The position numbers and the translations under genes were made by a program. This document shows, piece by piece, positions 51,092 through 59,953 of a DNA stretch of 64,000 nucleotides; the stretch's first letter is position 1, and each line of letters begins with the position of its first letter. The stretch comes from Candidatus Aenigmatarchaeota archaeon (GTDB lineage: Archaea > Aenigmatarchaeota > Aenigmatarchaeia > JACPZZ01). A model generated the notes under the pieces. The model was given only the letters and a program-made list of their open reading frames with translations. It did no database searches and was not told where the DNA came from. The stretch is from NCBI GenBank assembly GCA_016202815.1, contig JACQNZ010000004.1:121522-185521 (forward strand), given 5' to 3'.

Positions 51092-52251
51092 ATAAACTGG
51101 TTGCAGGCGCGCTTCCGGTCGTTTTGTTGGCGGTTTTGATAGCGTCGTTCCTGCAATTCGGCCCACTTGGGCTTTTGAAAACGGCTTTTCCGCCTGTTGA
51201 GGCGGTCGCGTTTGAAAAAGTAGTGCTGGAAGACGGAAGAATAATTGCTTATGTAATGAACGACGGGCCAGACGAAGTGACGATATCACAGGTGATGGTC
51301 AACGACGCTTACAACAAGTTCCAGGCCACAAAAAGCACGCTGAAGCGTCTGGAAAAAACGATAGTTTACATAGATTATCCCTGGGCGGAGACGCTGCCGC
51401 TAAGCATCAAGCTTGTTTCGTCAAGCGGTTTGACGTTTGAAAAAGAGATTGCCGTAGCAACGCCAACGCCTGTGCCAGATTTTCGCTACATCACGAGCTT
51501 TGCGATGATAGGACTGTATGTAGGCGTGATACCTGTTTTTCTTGGCCTGTTGTGGCTGCCGTTTTTGCGAAACTTAAGCAGGAAATGGTATGATTTTTTC
51601 CTGTCGCTGACCGTGGGACTTCTTGTTTTCCTGTTAATCGACGCTTTTGAGGGTTCGCTGGAATTGTCGTCGGAAATGCCTCAGGCGCTGCAAGGGGTCG
51701 GCATCATAACGATAGGATTCTTTTTGCCTTATCTGGCTTTGTTGGCGATAAGCAGGCGGGATTCCGCAAGCGCGGTAAAAAAAACCGTCGCAGGGCATAC
51801 GCTTAAACTTTCCTATATGATAGCGCTCGGAATAGGATTACATAACATGGGTGAAGGCCTGGCAATAGGCAGCGCGTTTTCTATCGGCGAGATAACCCTG
51901 GGATCTTTGTTAATAGCCGGTTTCATGCTGCACAACCTGACAGAGGGCATTGCAATAGTTGCGCCGATAACGAAGCATAAAAGCGAAAACGTTTTGCGCC
52001 ACCTGCTGGTGCTGGGGCTGATAGCAGGCGGCCCTACTATAATCGGGGCGTGGATAGGCGGGTTCGCCTTTTCCCAGTTCTGGTCGCTGTTGTTCCTTTC
52101 CATAGGCGTCGGCGCGATTTTCTACGTGATCGTAGAAGTGTTGAAATATATGGGAAATGGTCCGCAAACAACTTTGTTTACGCCTACCAACGTAGCAGGG
52201 TTCTTGGCGGGTTTGTTGATAATGTACGCGACAGGGTTGCTGGTGTCCTAG
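51088..52251 (+). CDS. ZIP-family metal transporter with extracellular Ig-like domain
   Basis: A 387-residue protein. After an N-terminal helix comes an extracytoplasmic beta-like region (about 40-130), then eight transmembrane helices. IALGIGLHNMGEGLAIGSAF and GFMLHNLTEGIAIVAPI are the two ZIP signature helices with H, N and E metal ligands. The extracellular extension is unusual for a ZIP and may contact the co-encoded oxidase. Confidence 0.82.
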   Translation: MNKLVAGALPVVLLAVLIASFLQFGPLGLLKTAFPPVEAVAFEKVVLEDGRIIAYVMNDGPDEVTISQVMVNDAYNKFQATKSTLKRLEKTIVYIDYPWAETLPLSIKLVSSSGLTFEKEIAVATPTPVPDFRYITSFAMIGLYVGVIPVFLGLLWLPFLRNLSRKWYDFFLSLTVGLLVFLLIDAFEGSLELSSEMPQALQGVGIITIGFFLPYLALLAISRRDSASAVKKTVAGHTLKLSYMIALGIGLHNMGEGLAIGSAFSIGEITLGSLLIAGFMLHNLTEGIAIVAPITKHKSENVLRHLLVLGLIAGGPTIIGAWIGGFAFSQFWSLLFLSIGVGAIFYVIVEVLKYMGNGPQTTLFTPTNVAGFLAGLLIMYATGLLVS

Positions 52252-52275
52252 GTTAAGATTAAGGTGCGGATATCT

Positions 52276-53544
52276 ATGGCAAACAACTTGACCGGAAAGC
52301 TGCGTTTTTTTATCTCAATTTTGGCTGACAGGAAATTCTGGGTTTTTTTCGGATCCGGCTTTATAGTCAGCGTCGCTTACATGGACCCCGGCAACTGGGG
52401 CACGTCGATAAGCAGCGGGGCCGCTTTCAAATACGACTTGTTGTGGGTTGTATGGCTGTCAAGCGGGATGGCGATGCTTTTCCAGTATTTGTCAGGGAAA
52501 ATGGGGATAGCCGGGTATTCGCTGGCCGAGGTTGTAAAGATCAGATGGAAAAGCAAACGGCTGGTGTTTTTTTACTGGATCCTCGCGGAGATTGCGGTCC
52601 TTGCCACGGATCTTGCTGAATTTTTGGGCATTGTGGTTGCGCTGAACCTGTTATTCGGCATACCCATGCTTTTGGGTTCCGTAATAGCGATGCTGGATGT
52701 GCTTTTGCTGCTGTTTCTTACGCGAAAATCGTTCAAGACGCTTGAATACGGCTTTATAATTTTCGTGTTCGTCATAGGAATTTCGTATGTTTACGAATTA
52801 TTTGTTACGCACCCTGAACTTTCCGAAGTCTTGTCATATTCTGCCAAGTTTACACTGACGCCAGAGACGGCGCTGTTTGCTGTGGGCATTATCGGGGCTA
52901 CAGTAATGCCGCACGCGCTTTTCATCCATTCATGGCTTATCAAGAACAAGCTTAAAGAAAGCCGCCTGTTCAGGGACAAGAAACAGGTTTTGATGTACCA
53001 TAAAATCGACAATATCGCGTCGCTGTTTGTTGCGGGCCTGATAAACGCTGCCATTATGGTCATGGCGGCTGCGGCATTCTACGGTTCGGGGTACGAGGTC
53101 GCAACCATAGAGCAGGCCTATCTCACTTTGACGCCGCTTTTCGGCGGCCTTGCGTCAACTGTTTTCGCTGTCGCTTTGCTGTCTGCCGGGATTTCATCCT
53201 CAATAACCGGGACTTTGTCAGGGCAGGCGATCATGGAAAGCCTTACGGATTTTAAATTAAGTATCTGGATGAGAAGGCTGATCACAAGATTTATCAACCT
53301 GGTGCCTTTGGTGATTGCGATACTCCTTAAGATCGAGCCTTTGCAAATTCTGGTTTACAGCCAAGTCGTACTTAGCCTAATGATACCGCTGCCTTTGATA
53401 CCTTTGATTTATTACAGTTCGGACAAGAGGCTGATGGGCAGGTTTGTCAACCAGAAAAAGACCACGATACTGGCATCGGTGTTTGCGCTGATCATACTCG
53501 TATTTAACGGCTATCTTATTTACCAGACGTTTTTCGGCGGCTGA
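52276..53544 (+). CDS. mntH: NRAMP-family divalent metal transporter
   Basis: About 422 residues, eleven helices. VAYMDPGNWGTSISSGAAF in helix 1 carries the D-P-G-N metal-binding motif and GATVMPHALFIHSWL in helix 6 the M-P-H motif, with His and Met as ligands. It imports Mn2+ or Fe2+ with protons. ATG at 52276 preceded by GGTG; GTG at 52264 is possible. Last gene of the metal unit. Confidence 0.9.
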   Translation: MANNLTGKLRFFISILADRKFWVFFGSGFIVSVAYMDPGNWGTSISSGAAFKYDLLWVVWLSSGMAMLFQYLSGKMGIAGYSLAEVVKIRWKSKRLVFFYWILAEIAVLATDLAEFLGIVVALNLLFGIPMLLGSVIAMLDVLLLLFLTRKSFKTLEYGFIIFVFVIGISYVYELFVTHPELSEVLSYSAKFTLTPETALFAVGIIGATVMPHALFIHSWLIKNKLKESRLFRDKKQVLMYHKIDNIASLFVAGLINAAIMVMAAAAFYGSGYEVATIEQAYLTLTPLFGGLASTVFAVALLSAGISSSITGTLSGQAIMESLTDFKLSIWMRRLITRFINLVPLVIAILLKIEPLQILVYSQVVLSLMIPLPLIPLIYYSSDKRLMGRFVNQKKTTILASVFALIILVFNGYLIYQTFFGG

Positions 53545-53547
53545 AAA

Positions 53548-54201
53548 TTAGTCCTTGTGGTCTGAAGGCAGCTCTTTATTGGATTCGATCCTTGCCAGGT
53601 CTGTTATTGTGCTTAATTGCCCTTCGACCTGTTCGGCTGTTTCATTTCCGTAGCTTACCAGGGCCTTGTCTAGATCGTGCAGTTCGTACGTTTCTATTTT
53701 GTCGCTTAACTTTCCGTTAAGATAGAATTTCAGCGTCTTGCCGCCTTCATTACAATAATTATTACCGTCATCCATCCTGACGCATTGTTTGCCTATGTCA
53801 ATGTTAACTGTCTTCAGGAAGTCGCGGAACGTAACGCCTGTGGCATGCTTGTGGATAACGCCGCCGACGCCGCCTTCGACGTGCGCGTATTGCGCTTTTA
53901 ACTGGTATTTTGGCATGGCAAAGTCTACCGGCACACCTTCGATATACACTTTGAAATCCACATGTTCGTGCGTCGAACCTACGGAACCGATCCGCGGGCC
54001 TGACGAAACCGACGACGTTAACACATAAACCGCGGCCGCGCCCACAGCTAAAATAAGCGCATAGATAAGCAGCTTCGTTTTGTCTGTGGCGGGTTTTGCT
54101 TTTTCGACAACCCCGGTTTTATGTTTGGCCTCTTTGTGCTGGTTTAAAGCGTCCGAAGAATCAAACGTTTTTTCGCATTTGTCGCATTTGTGTTCTTCCA
54201 T
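53548..54201 (-). CDS. C2H2 zinc finger fused to membrane-anchored extracytoplasmic domain
   Basis: A 217-residue protein. Residues 5-28 form a C2H2 finger (CDKCEKTFDSSDALNQHKEAKH). One transmembrane helix (LLIYALILAVGAAAVYVLTSS) follows at about 45-65. The C-terminal domain is outside the cell, with histidines in STHEHVDF, AHVEGGVGG and HKHATG. A cytoplasmic zinc finger tethered to the membrane is unusual; it might sense metal or organise complexes. Next to the metal-transport unit. Confidence 0.7.
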   Translation of the reverse strand: MEEHKCDKCEKTFDSSDALNQHKEAKHKTGVVEKAKPATDKTKLLIYALILAVGAAAVYVLTSSVSSGPRIGSVGSTHEHVDFKVYIEGVPVDFAMPKYQLKAQYAHVEGGVGGVIHKHATGVTFRDFLKTVNIDIGKQCVRMDDGNNYCNEGGKTLKFYLNGKLSDKIETYELHDLDKALVSYGNETAEQVEGQLSTITDLARIESNKELPSDHKD

Positions 54202-54265
54202 TTGATCACGTTAAATTTGTCTGCGTAATTTATATACCAATCCGTAGAATTAATTTTGACCCGTT

Positions 54266-54568
54266 ATGGCCAGGATAAAAGCAGCTTCCGCAGGCGAACT
54301 GCGTGCGGGCGAATCGAAAGTCGTTGAGACCGAGGCAGGAAAAATCGCCCTGTTCAATGTGGGCGGCAAATTCTTCGCAACAGCGAACGCGTGTTTGCAC
54401 AAAGGCGGGCCGCTCAACGAAGGCGAGTTGAGCGAAAACATAGTCACATGCCCGTGGCACGGCTGGCAATACGACGTTTCAACAGGAGATAATTTAACAA
54501 ACCGGTCCAGACCATTGAAGACGCATAAAGTTGTCGTAGAGGACGGGGACGTTTTTTTGGAAATTTAA
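54266..54568 (+). CDS. Rieske-type [2Fe-2S] ferredoxin
   Basis: A 100-residue soluble protein. ACLHKGGPL (C-x-H) and CPWHGWQYD (C-x-x-H) supply the Rieske cluster ligands, and the C-terminal LKTHKVVVEDGDVFLEI is usual for the NirD-like/biphenyl-type ferredoxins. Acts as a small electron carrier; partner oxygenase or reductase is not nearby. Confidence 0.9.
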   Translation: MARIKAASAGELRAGESKVVETEAGKIALFNVGGKFFATANACLHKGGPLNEGELSENIVTCPWHGWQYDVSTGDNLTNRSRPLKTHKVVVEDGDVFLEI

Positions 54569-54609
54569 CCGCTAACAAGCTTTTCTACAGCTAAAATCCA
54601 ATTAAAATC

Positions 54610-55005
54610 ATGAAAGCCATCACGCCCGTGATAGCGCTAGTCATGCTGGTGATGATAACCGTGGGCATTGTCGGTGTGTCCGCGACATGGTTTTCAGGCG
54701 TCCTGTCCGGCTCTTCGGAAAAGGCAATATCGATACTTTCGGGAGGCGTTTATTGCAACGGGCCTGGCCTGGTTGTTACTGTGTTGAACCTTGGCGCGTC
54801 TTCTTCGATAACGGCTTCTGATATCAAAATATTCAAAGTTGACGGCAATGATGTTGCAGCATCTATTCCGACTCCGATAAAACCTGGAGAAGGTAAGACT
54901 GTAATAAATGGGTATTTGTGTGGCGGCACATGCGCCGGCGCGCCGCATGACATTATTGTAGGGACCAGCGCAAATGTTGTCCAGACGCGCGTTGCCTGCA
55001 GGTGA
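54610..55005 (+). CDS. Archaeal type IV pilin-like protein
   Basis: A 131-residue protein opening MKAITPVIALVMLVMITVG, the archaeal pilin (DUF1628-like) N-terminus with a class III-type processing site before a hydrophobic helix. The remainder is beta-rich with four cysteines, including CGGTCAG. The assembly machinery is not in the window. Confidence 0.75.
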   Translation: MKAITPVIALVMLVMITVGIVGVSATWFSGVLSGSSEKAISILSGGVYCNGPGLVVTVLNLGASSSITASDIKIFKVDGNDVAASIPTPIKPGEGKTVINGYLCGGTCAGAPHDIIVGTSANVVQTRVACR

Positions 55006-55036
55006 GGCTTATATCCCTTTTAACCGAATACGAAAT

Positions 55037-57226
55037 ATGCGCGCGTTTGCGGCTTCCTTTTTCTTTGTTGTACTGATATCGGCATTTGATGCAACAGCCT
55101 ATGAAACTACTAACACAGGCTATTATTGCAACTTGGACCCCATACAGGCAAACGGCCTGCGGAACCTGACGTGTGTTAATGAGACAGATATTTACATTTT
55201 CAGCAGCACAGAGCCGATATTCTGGACGCAGGCTTTTATGGACATACCCGGAAATTACAGCGGCACAATTGTCGATTTGTGGGTTTATGTTGGGATAAGG
55301 CACGGTTGCGCCGGGGAGGTTAATGTGGATTTGACGTCGCCAAATAATACCAGGGTAAGATTAAGCAAAAAGAATTTTACAGTACAAACTTTTTGCGCCA
55401 CAGAGCAATTTCCCGAGGACCCGTTGGTAGGATCTCCTTATACGCCTGTATGGATAGACAACGGAACCGCTATAGCCCCGGCCGGATCCAATAACGACTT
55501 CCCGGGCACATTGGACGCATTTATGGGTGACAAATCCAGTGGTGCGTGGCTTCTCAATATATCTGATCAGGTAGGTGCCGGTGTGGCAGGCACAGGCAAT
55601 GTCAGCTTTTGGGCGATAACGATGACCATAAACAGCTCTGCCGACCTGGTGCCGCCGCTTTATTTCGAGAATTCCAGCAGCGTTGCCAATGTTTACAACC
55701 CAAACGCGTTGAGCAATTTTTCCGTGAAATGGAACGACACGAACAACACGATAAGCATTGTGTACATGGAAAGCAATTTCACAGGCGCTTTGCGGAACGA
55801 TACGCTTGCCGGCCAACAATTAAGCCTGAATAATTTTATTTATTACAACAATCTCACGTTGCCGGCCGGAATTTTCCAGTATCGTTACTATGCGAAAGAC
55901 GCGGCCGAGAACTGGAACCTCACGGACGTGTATTATGCCAGCGTGAACAGGAGCAATAACACATATACGGTTAATTTCAATTCGACAACTCCGGGCAATC
56001 CTGTAAGCTATGCTTATGGATATTTGTCCAACTTTACGGTTTTCAAGAATATAGTTGAAGGCAACCTTTCCATATACCTCAACGAAGCGTTTATCGCGAC
56101 GAACGCGACGTCAACGGTTCATATAGCTGTTTTGGGCGCAGGAACAAATGTTTATCGCTTTGTCCATAACCAGACACAAAATTACACGCACAACGAGACG
56201 ACGCTGCAGGCTGGCGTAGCGAAAAGCGCACTAATACTGAATTTAACACTGGACATGGTTGAATCTAACAGGACGATAGCGAGATGCCATTCCCTGAATG
56301 TCACGGCGTGGACATCCACTTCGCAGGGGCAGATAAACCTGTACAAGCAGAACAGCACGCACATTGCCAATCCTGTTAACGGATCGGGCAATGCCACATA
56401 CCAAACGCTGCAATGCGAAGCTTCGGGCGCGGAATTAAATTTCACGGCATTCTATCCGGAGAGCCAGAACTATTCCACGGCCAACAAGACGTATTTTGCT
56501 TTTATCGATTCCGCGAATCCTACTTATTCGGACAACCGGAGCGACATACAGACGTCAGTTTCGCAGGACAATTTCAGCGTGAATTTCACAATAACATGGG
56601 TTGACGACGTCAACATCAGCGCGGCTTTACTGGAAAACAATTTTTCCGGGGCTTTTGTTAATTCAACCATGGACGGCTTCGGATTTTTCTATTATAACAC
56701 TTCCGTGGGTTCGGGATTGTACGCTTACAGGTTTTTGGCAAACGACACAACGGATTTTTGGAATGTTACCGGTTACCTGGCGTTTTCCGTGAGCTATAGC
56801 GCGCCACCGCCTTCAAGCCCGCCGCCAAGCGGCGGCGGAGGGGGCGGAGGTGGCGGCGGAACGACGACAACCACGACTACAACAACGACCACTACGATGA
56901 CCACTACGACTACGAGCCCGAACACGACCGTTACGACGACCACGGTGCCGGCCGTAAATTTAGACGATCAAAAAGGCGGCACCCAGGACACAACAGGCGA
57001 CAACGGAGGCAACCCACGAAACGACACGCAGCCAGCCGGAGGCAGCGATTTGATAACAGGCGCGGTTTTGGCTGCCAAAAATCCGCTGGCAATGGCAGCG
57101 TCTTTGGTCGTGCTTGTTGTTGTGGCTGCCAATTATTTGGTCGGTTACGAGCGCATTGCTAAAACGGTTTCCAGGCACGGAAAAAGGCTGCGCAAGTTCC
57201 GATTGAAATCGTTGCGCAAAAGCTGA
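55037..57226 (+). CDS. Large surface protein with Gly/Thr-rich linker and membrane anchor
   Basis: A 729-residue protein. Signal peptide (FAASFFFVVLISAFDATA), then a P-domain-like region (residues about 60-200, with GEVNVDLTSPNNTRVRLS), Ig-like repeats with many N-x-S/T sites, and a PPPSSPPPSGGGG stretch followed by about 30 Thr-rich residues. One transmembrane helix (AASLVVLVVVAANYLVGY) and a basic tail close it. Probably N- and O-glycosylated and cell-wall spanning. ATG at 55037, TATA-like CTTATATCCC upstream. Confidence 0.8.
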   Translation: MRAFAASFFFVVLISAFDATAYETTNTGYYCNLDPIQANGLRNLTCVNETDIYIFSSTEPIFWTQAFMDIPGNYSGTIVDLWVYVGIRHGCAGEVNVDLTSPNNTRVRLSKKNFTVQTFCATEQFPEDPLVGSPYTPVWIDNGTAIAPAGSNNDFPGTLDAFMGDKSSGAWLLNISDQVGAGVAGTGNVSFWAITMTINSSADLVPPLYFENSSSVANVYNPNALSNFSVKWNDTNNTISIVYMESNFTGALRNDTLAGQQLSLNNFIYYNNLTLPAGIFQYRYYAKDAAENWNLTDVYYASVNRSNNTYTVNFNSTTPGNPVSYAYGYLSNFTVFKNIVEGNLSIYLNEAFIATNATSTVHIAVLGAGTNVYRFVHNQTQNYTHNETTLQAGVAKSALILNLTLDMVESNRTIARCHSLNVTAWTSTSQGQINLYKQNSTHIANPVNGSGNATYQTLQCEASGAELNFTAFYPESQNYSTANKTYFAFIDSANPTYSDNRSDIQTSVSQDNFSVNFTITWVDDVNISAALLENNFSGAFVNSTMDGFGFFYYNTSVGSGLYAYRFLANDTTDFWNVTGYLAFSVSYSAPPPSSPPPSGGGGGGGGGGTTTTTTTTTTTTMTTTTTSPNTTVTTTTVPAVNLDDQKGGTQDTTGDNGGNPRNDTQPAGGSDLITGAVLAAKNPLAMAASLVVLVVVAANYLVGYERIAKTVSRHGKRLRKFRLKSLRKS

Positions 57227-57262
57227 GTTTTCAATAAATATGCCACACAATAAATAGTATTT

Positions 57263-58081
57263 GTGCCTTTAGGCGAGTTAGTCAGCAAATCCGTCTGGAT
57301 AATCAGGGAAGCCAATGCCCAATTTAAGAACGTTGGCATCCTATGGTCGATGGGAAAAGATTCGACGTCGATGCTTTATCTGGCCAGGCAGGCGCTCGGG
57401 AATGTGAAATTTCCTGTGATACACATAGACAACGGGAACGAATTCCCGGAAAGCTACGAGTACAGGGACAAGGTGGCCGAAGCACTTGGCCTAAACCTGA
57501 TTGTGGAAAAAAGCCGGATAAAGCATGATGACATATCCGGCATAAGCTGCTGCGGAGCCAACAAGACGGACGCCCTGAAAAATGTCATAAAAAAAGAAGG
57601 CTTTGACGCGATTATAGTAAGCATAAGATGGGACGAGCATGGCATACGCGGGATGGAAAGGTATTTCTCTCCAAGAGACAGGGAATTCAAGTGGAATGTT
57701 TATAACCCGGACAAAGGAAGGTTCGGGGAAGCGCTCCAGGATTCAGAATTTGTCAACTGGGGCATAACGGTTTCTGATTTCGGGGAAAATGTGAACCATG
57801 TACGGATACACCCTATCCTGCATTGGCGTGAGGCAGACGTGTGGAATTTCATCAAAGAGCGCGACATACCGATAAACCCGCTTTATTTCTCTGTTAACGG
57901 AAAGAGGTTCAGGAGCCTTGGGTGCAAGAGCTGTACGGTTGCGATAGATTCAAGCGCAACGGACATAGACCAGATAATAGCGGAACTGGAATCAACGAAC
58001 AGGAAAGAAAGGGAAGGCCGTGCCCAGGACAAGGAAGAAACTTACGTAATGGAACGCCTTAGGGCGTTGGGTTATATGTAA
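57263..58081 (+). CDS. PP-loop ATP pyrophosphatase, CysD/PAPS-reductase-like
   Basis: A 272-residue protein with the PP-loop motif GILWSMGKDSTSM (SxGKDS). The C-terminal RFRSLGCKSCTVAIDSSATDID and GRAQDKEETYVMERLRALGYM are the sulfate adenylyltransferase subunit 2 pattern. GTG start. The CysN partner is absent from the window, so it may act on another substrate. Confidence 0.8.
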   Translation: MPLGELVSKSVWIIREANAQFKNVGILWSMGKDSTSMLYLARQALGNVKFPVIHIDNGNEFPESYEYRDKVAEALGLNLIVEKSRIKHDDISGISCCGANKTDALKNVIKKEGFDAIIVSIRWDEHGIRGMERYFSPRDREFKWNVYNPDKGRFGEALQDSEFVNWGITVSDFGENVNHVRIHPILHWREADVWNFIKERDIPINPLYFSVNGKRFRSLGCKSCTVAIDSSATDIDQIIAELESTNRKEREGRAQDKEETYVMERLRALGYM

Positions 58082-58092
58082 CCAGTGGTTTT

Positions 58093-59619
58093 ATGGATCG
58101 TACCGGCCGCGTTTTTTTGTTTACGGCTTCTATAATTGTCTGCGTTTCCATATTTTCGATGATGGCAGAGTCCAAAGAGGTTGGCAAGCAACGCGTTTTG
58201 GTAATCGGCATAGACGCTGCGACGTGGGACTTGTTAAACCCTTGGATAGAAGACGGCCAGTTGCCCAACATCGCGCATCTCGCAGAAGAGGGCGCAATCG
58301 GAAACCTGACATCGGTGCTTCCTGTCATATCGCCTGCCGCATGGACGTCCTTTGCCACAGGAACGACGCCTGCCAAGCACGGCGTGTTCGGCTACCAGCA
58401 GAGGCGCGAAGGGAGTTATGAGAATTATGTACCGTTGTCGACAGATGCAAAAGCGAAATGGTTCTGGGAAATTTTGGGCGAGCATGGAAAAAGGTCGGTC
58501 ATAATAAACATGCCCGGCACGTATCCTCCGGGGGAATTAAACGGTATATTGATCTCGGGTGAGGTGGCTGTTGATATAGCGACATACCCACCCGAATTGG
58601 CGGAACAGCTGAAATCCAAAGGCTATTCAATAGAAAGCAAAGGTTATGTGAACACGCCAAAAGACGAATTTTTAGAAGACCTGAACAAAGTCACCGACAA
58701 AAGGGCCGAGATAGGGTTGGAAATGATGGAGTCCGAGGACTGGGATTTGTTTTTCATAGTTTTCACGGAAAGCGACAGGATACAGCATTATCTCTGGGAC
58801 GACATGGAAAACAAGGACAAAAAATACGGCGGTGAAATGCTGAAATATTTCCAGAGGATGGATTCGATAGTCGGCGAGTTCGTGGACAAGGCCGGCAATA
58901 ACACGACAACTTTCGTTGTTTCCGACCACGGGGCCGGCAGGCTAAAAAAACGGTTTTATCTGGACAAATGGCTGGAAGAGCAGGGATATTTGGTGGCAGA
59001 AAGCTCCGGGAATCCGCTGCTAAAGAAAGCTGAATTGGTCTTCGCGGCTCTGTTGCGCAGCACAGGAATTTCTGAAGTAGTGAGGAATTTCGTGATATTT
59101 TTTGGCGGCGAGCCGGAAAAAATAAAACCGCCTGAGATAGCGGTAGATTTGGCAAACAGCAAAGCGTTCTCCTCGGGTTATTATGAACCTGCCATTTACA
59201 TAAACCGGAACATTGTAAGCGAGAACGAGCGTGAAAAGCTGGCAGGAGAGATCGTTGAAAAACTGAGACGCCTGAAGGACGGGAAGACAGGCCAGAACGT
59301 TTTTATCCGCGCCTCAAGAGCTGATGAAATATACAACGCTTCGTCGCCGGACATGCCGGACATATTCCTGGAATCCAATTACAATTATTCCGTGGTCGGA
59401 GGGTTGCGATATCCCTGGCTTTTTGAATCCGGCTTGAGAGAGACCGGGACCCATCGCATTAAAGGCATTTTCATTGCGAGCGGGAAAGGCGTGAGAAAAG
59501 GCGTGGTTGTAGAAGACGCGTCCCTTATTGACGTGGCTCCGGCCATTCTGGGCGTGTTCGGGATAGCGGACGAAAATATGGAAGGAAAGGTGCCGGGCGG
59601 CATATTTGAAAAAAGTTAA
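58093..59619 (+). CDS. Alkaline-phosphatase-superfamily nucleotide pyrophosphatase/phosphodiesterase
   Basis: A 508-residue exported or anchored enzyme. N-terminal hydrophobic segment (RVFLFTASIIVCVSIFSM), then LVIGIDAATWDLL (first metal Asp) and ISPAAWTSFATGTTPAKHG (nucleophile Thr/Ser region), FTESDRIQHYLW and FVVSDHGAGRLKKRFYLD for the remaining metal ligands. Family members hydrolyse phosphodiesters or act in glycan/lipid modification. Converges with a CFI-box-like gene. Confidence 0.85.
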   Translation: MDRTGRVFLFTASIIVCVSIFSMMAESKEVGKQRVLVIGIDAATWDLLNPWIEDGQLPNIAHLAEEGAIGNLTSVLPVISPAAWTSFATGTTPAKHGVFGYQQRREGSYENYVPLSTDAKAKWFWEILGEHGKRSVIINMPGTYPPGELNGILISGEVAVDIATYPPELAEQLKSKGYSIESKGYVNTPKDEFLEDLNKVTDKRAEIGLEMMESEDWDLFFIVFTESDRIQHYLWDDMENKDKKYGGEMLKYFQRMDSIVGEFVDKAGNNTTTFVVSDHGAGRLKKRFYLDKWLEEQGYLVAESSGNPLLKKAELVFAALLRSTGISEVVRNFVIFFGGEPEKIKPPEIAVDLANSKAFSSGYYEPAIYINRNIVSENEREKLAGEIVEKLRRLKDGKTGQNVFIRASRADEIYNASSPDMPDIFLESNYNYSVVGGLRYPWLFESGLRETGTHRIKGIFIASGKGVRKGVVVEDASLIDVAPAILGVFGIADENMEGKVPGGIFEKS

Positions 59620-59903
59620 CGTCCCTGGCCCAGCCTTTCCAGCAGGAACGCAGCGGGAGCCACTACCGCCCTGAGAAAGAGCTTCCTGAATTTCATGTTA
59701 TTTTTCAGCGTTGGGCTGATTAGGCGGCTCGCCATTCCGTAAAGTTTTATCAGCGCTTTTCCCGTCAATCCCAGCCTTTTTAACAATAAGCCGTCCCTGA
59801 ATTTGCGAAACAGTTTTAGTTTGCCCCGATATTTTGTCCCGCTAACAGCGGTCGTAAGCATGCACGTTGGCGAGTATTGCAGTGCAGGTTTTCTTTTTGG
59901 CAT
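59616..59903 (-). CDS. CFI-box-CTERM-like small protein
   Basis: A 95-residue protein in which CMLTTAVSG, LKLFRKFRDGLLL and KALIKLYGMASRLISPTLK align with the C-terminal CFI-box domain found attached to bacterial and archaeal surface proteins (consensus beginning CFIATAAYG and later LRRFRDxxLL). Here the domain stands alone, with the cysteine at residue 15. It lies between two alkaline-phosphatase-superfamily genes. Function of the box is unclear; anchoring or sorting is a hypothesis. Confidence 0.6.
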   Translation of the reverse strand: MPKRKPALQYSPTCMLTTAVSGTKYRGKLKLFRKFRDGLLLKRLGLTGKALIKLYGMASRLISPTLKNNMKFRKLFLRAVVAPAAFLLERLGQGR

Positions 59904-59953
59904 ATGAAATTTATGTACAATGTCATATTATAAGTTTATGCGGAGTTTTATCT

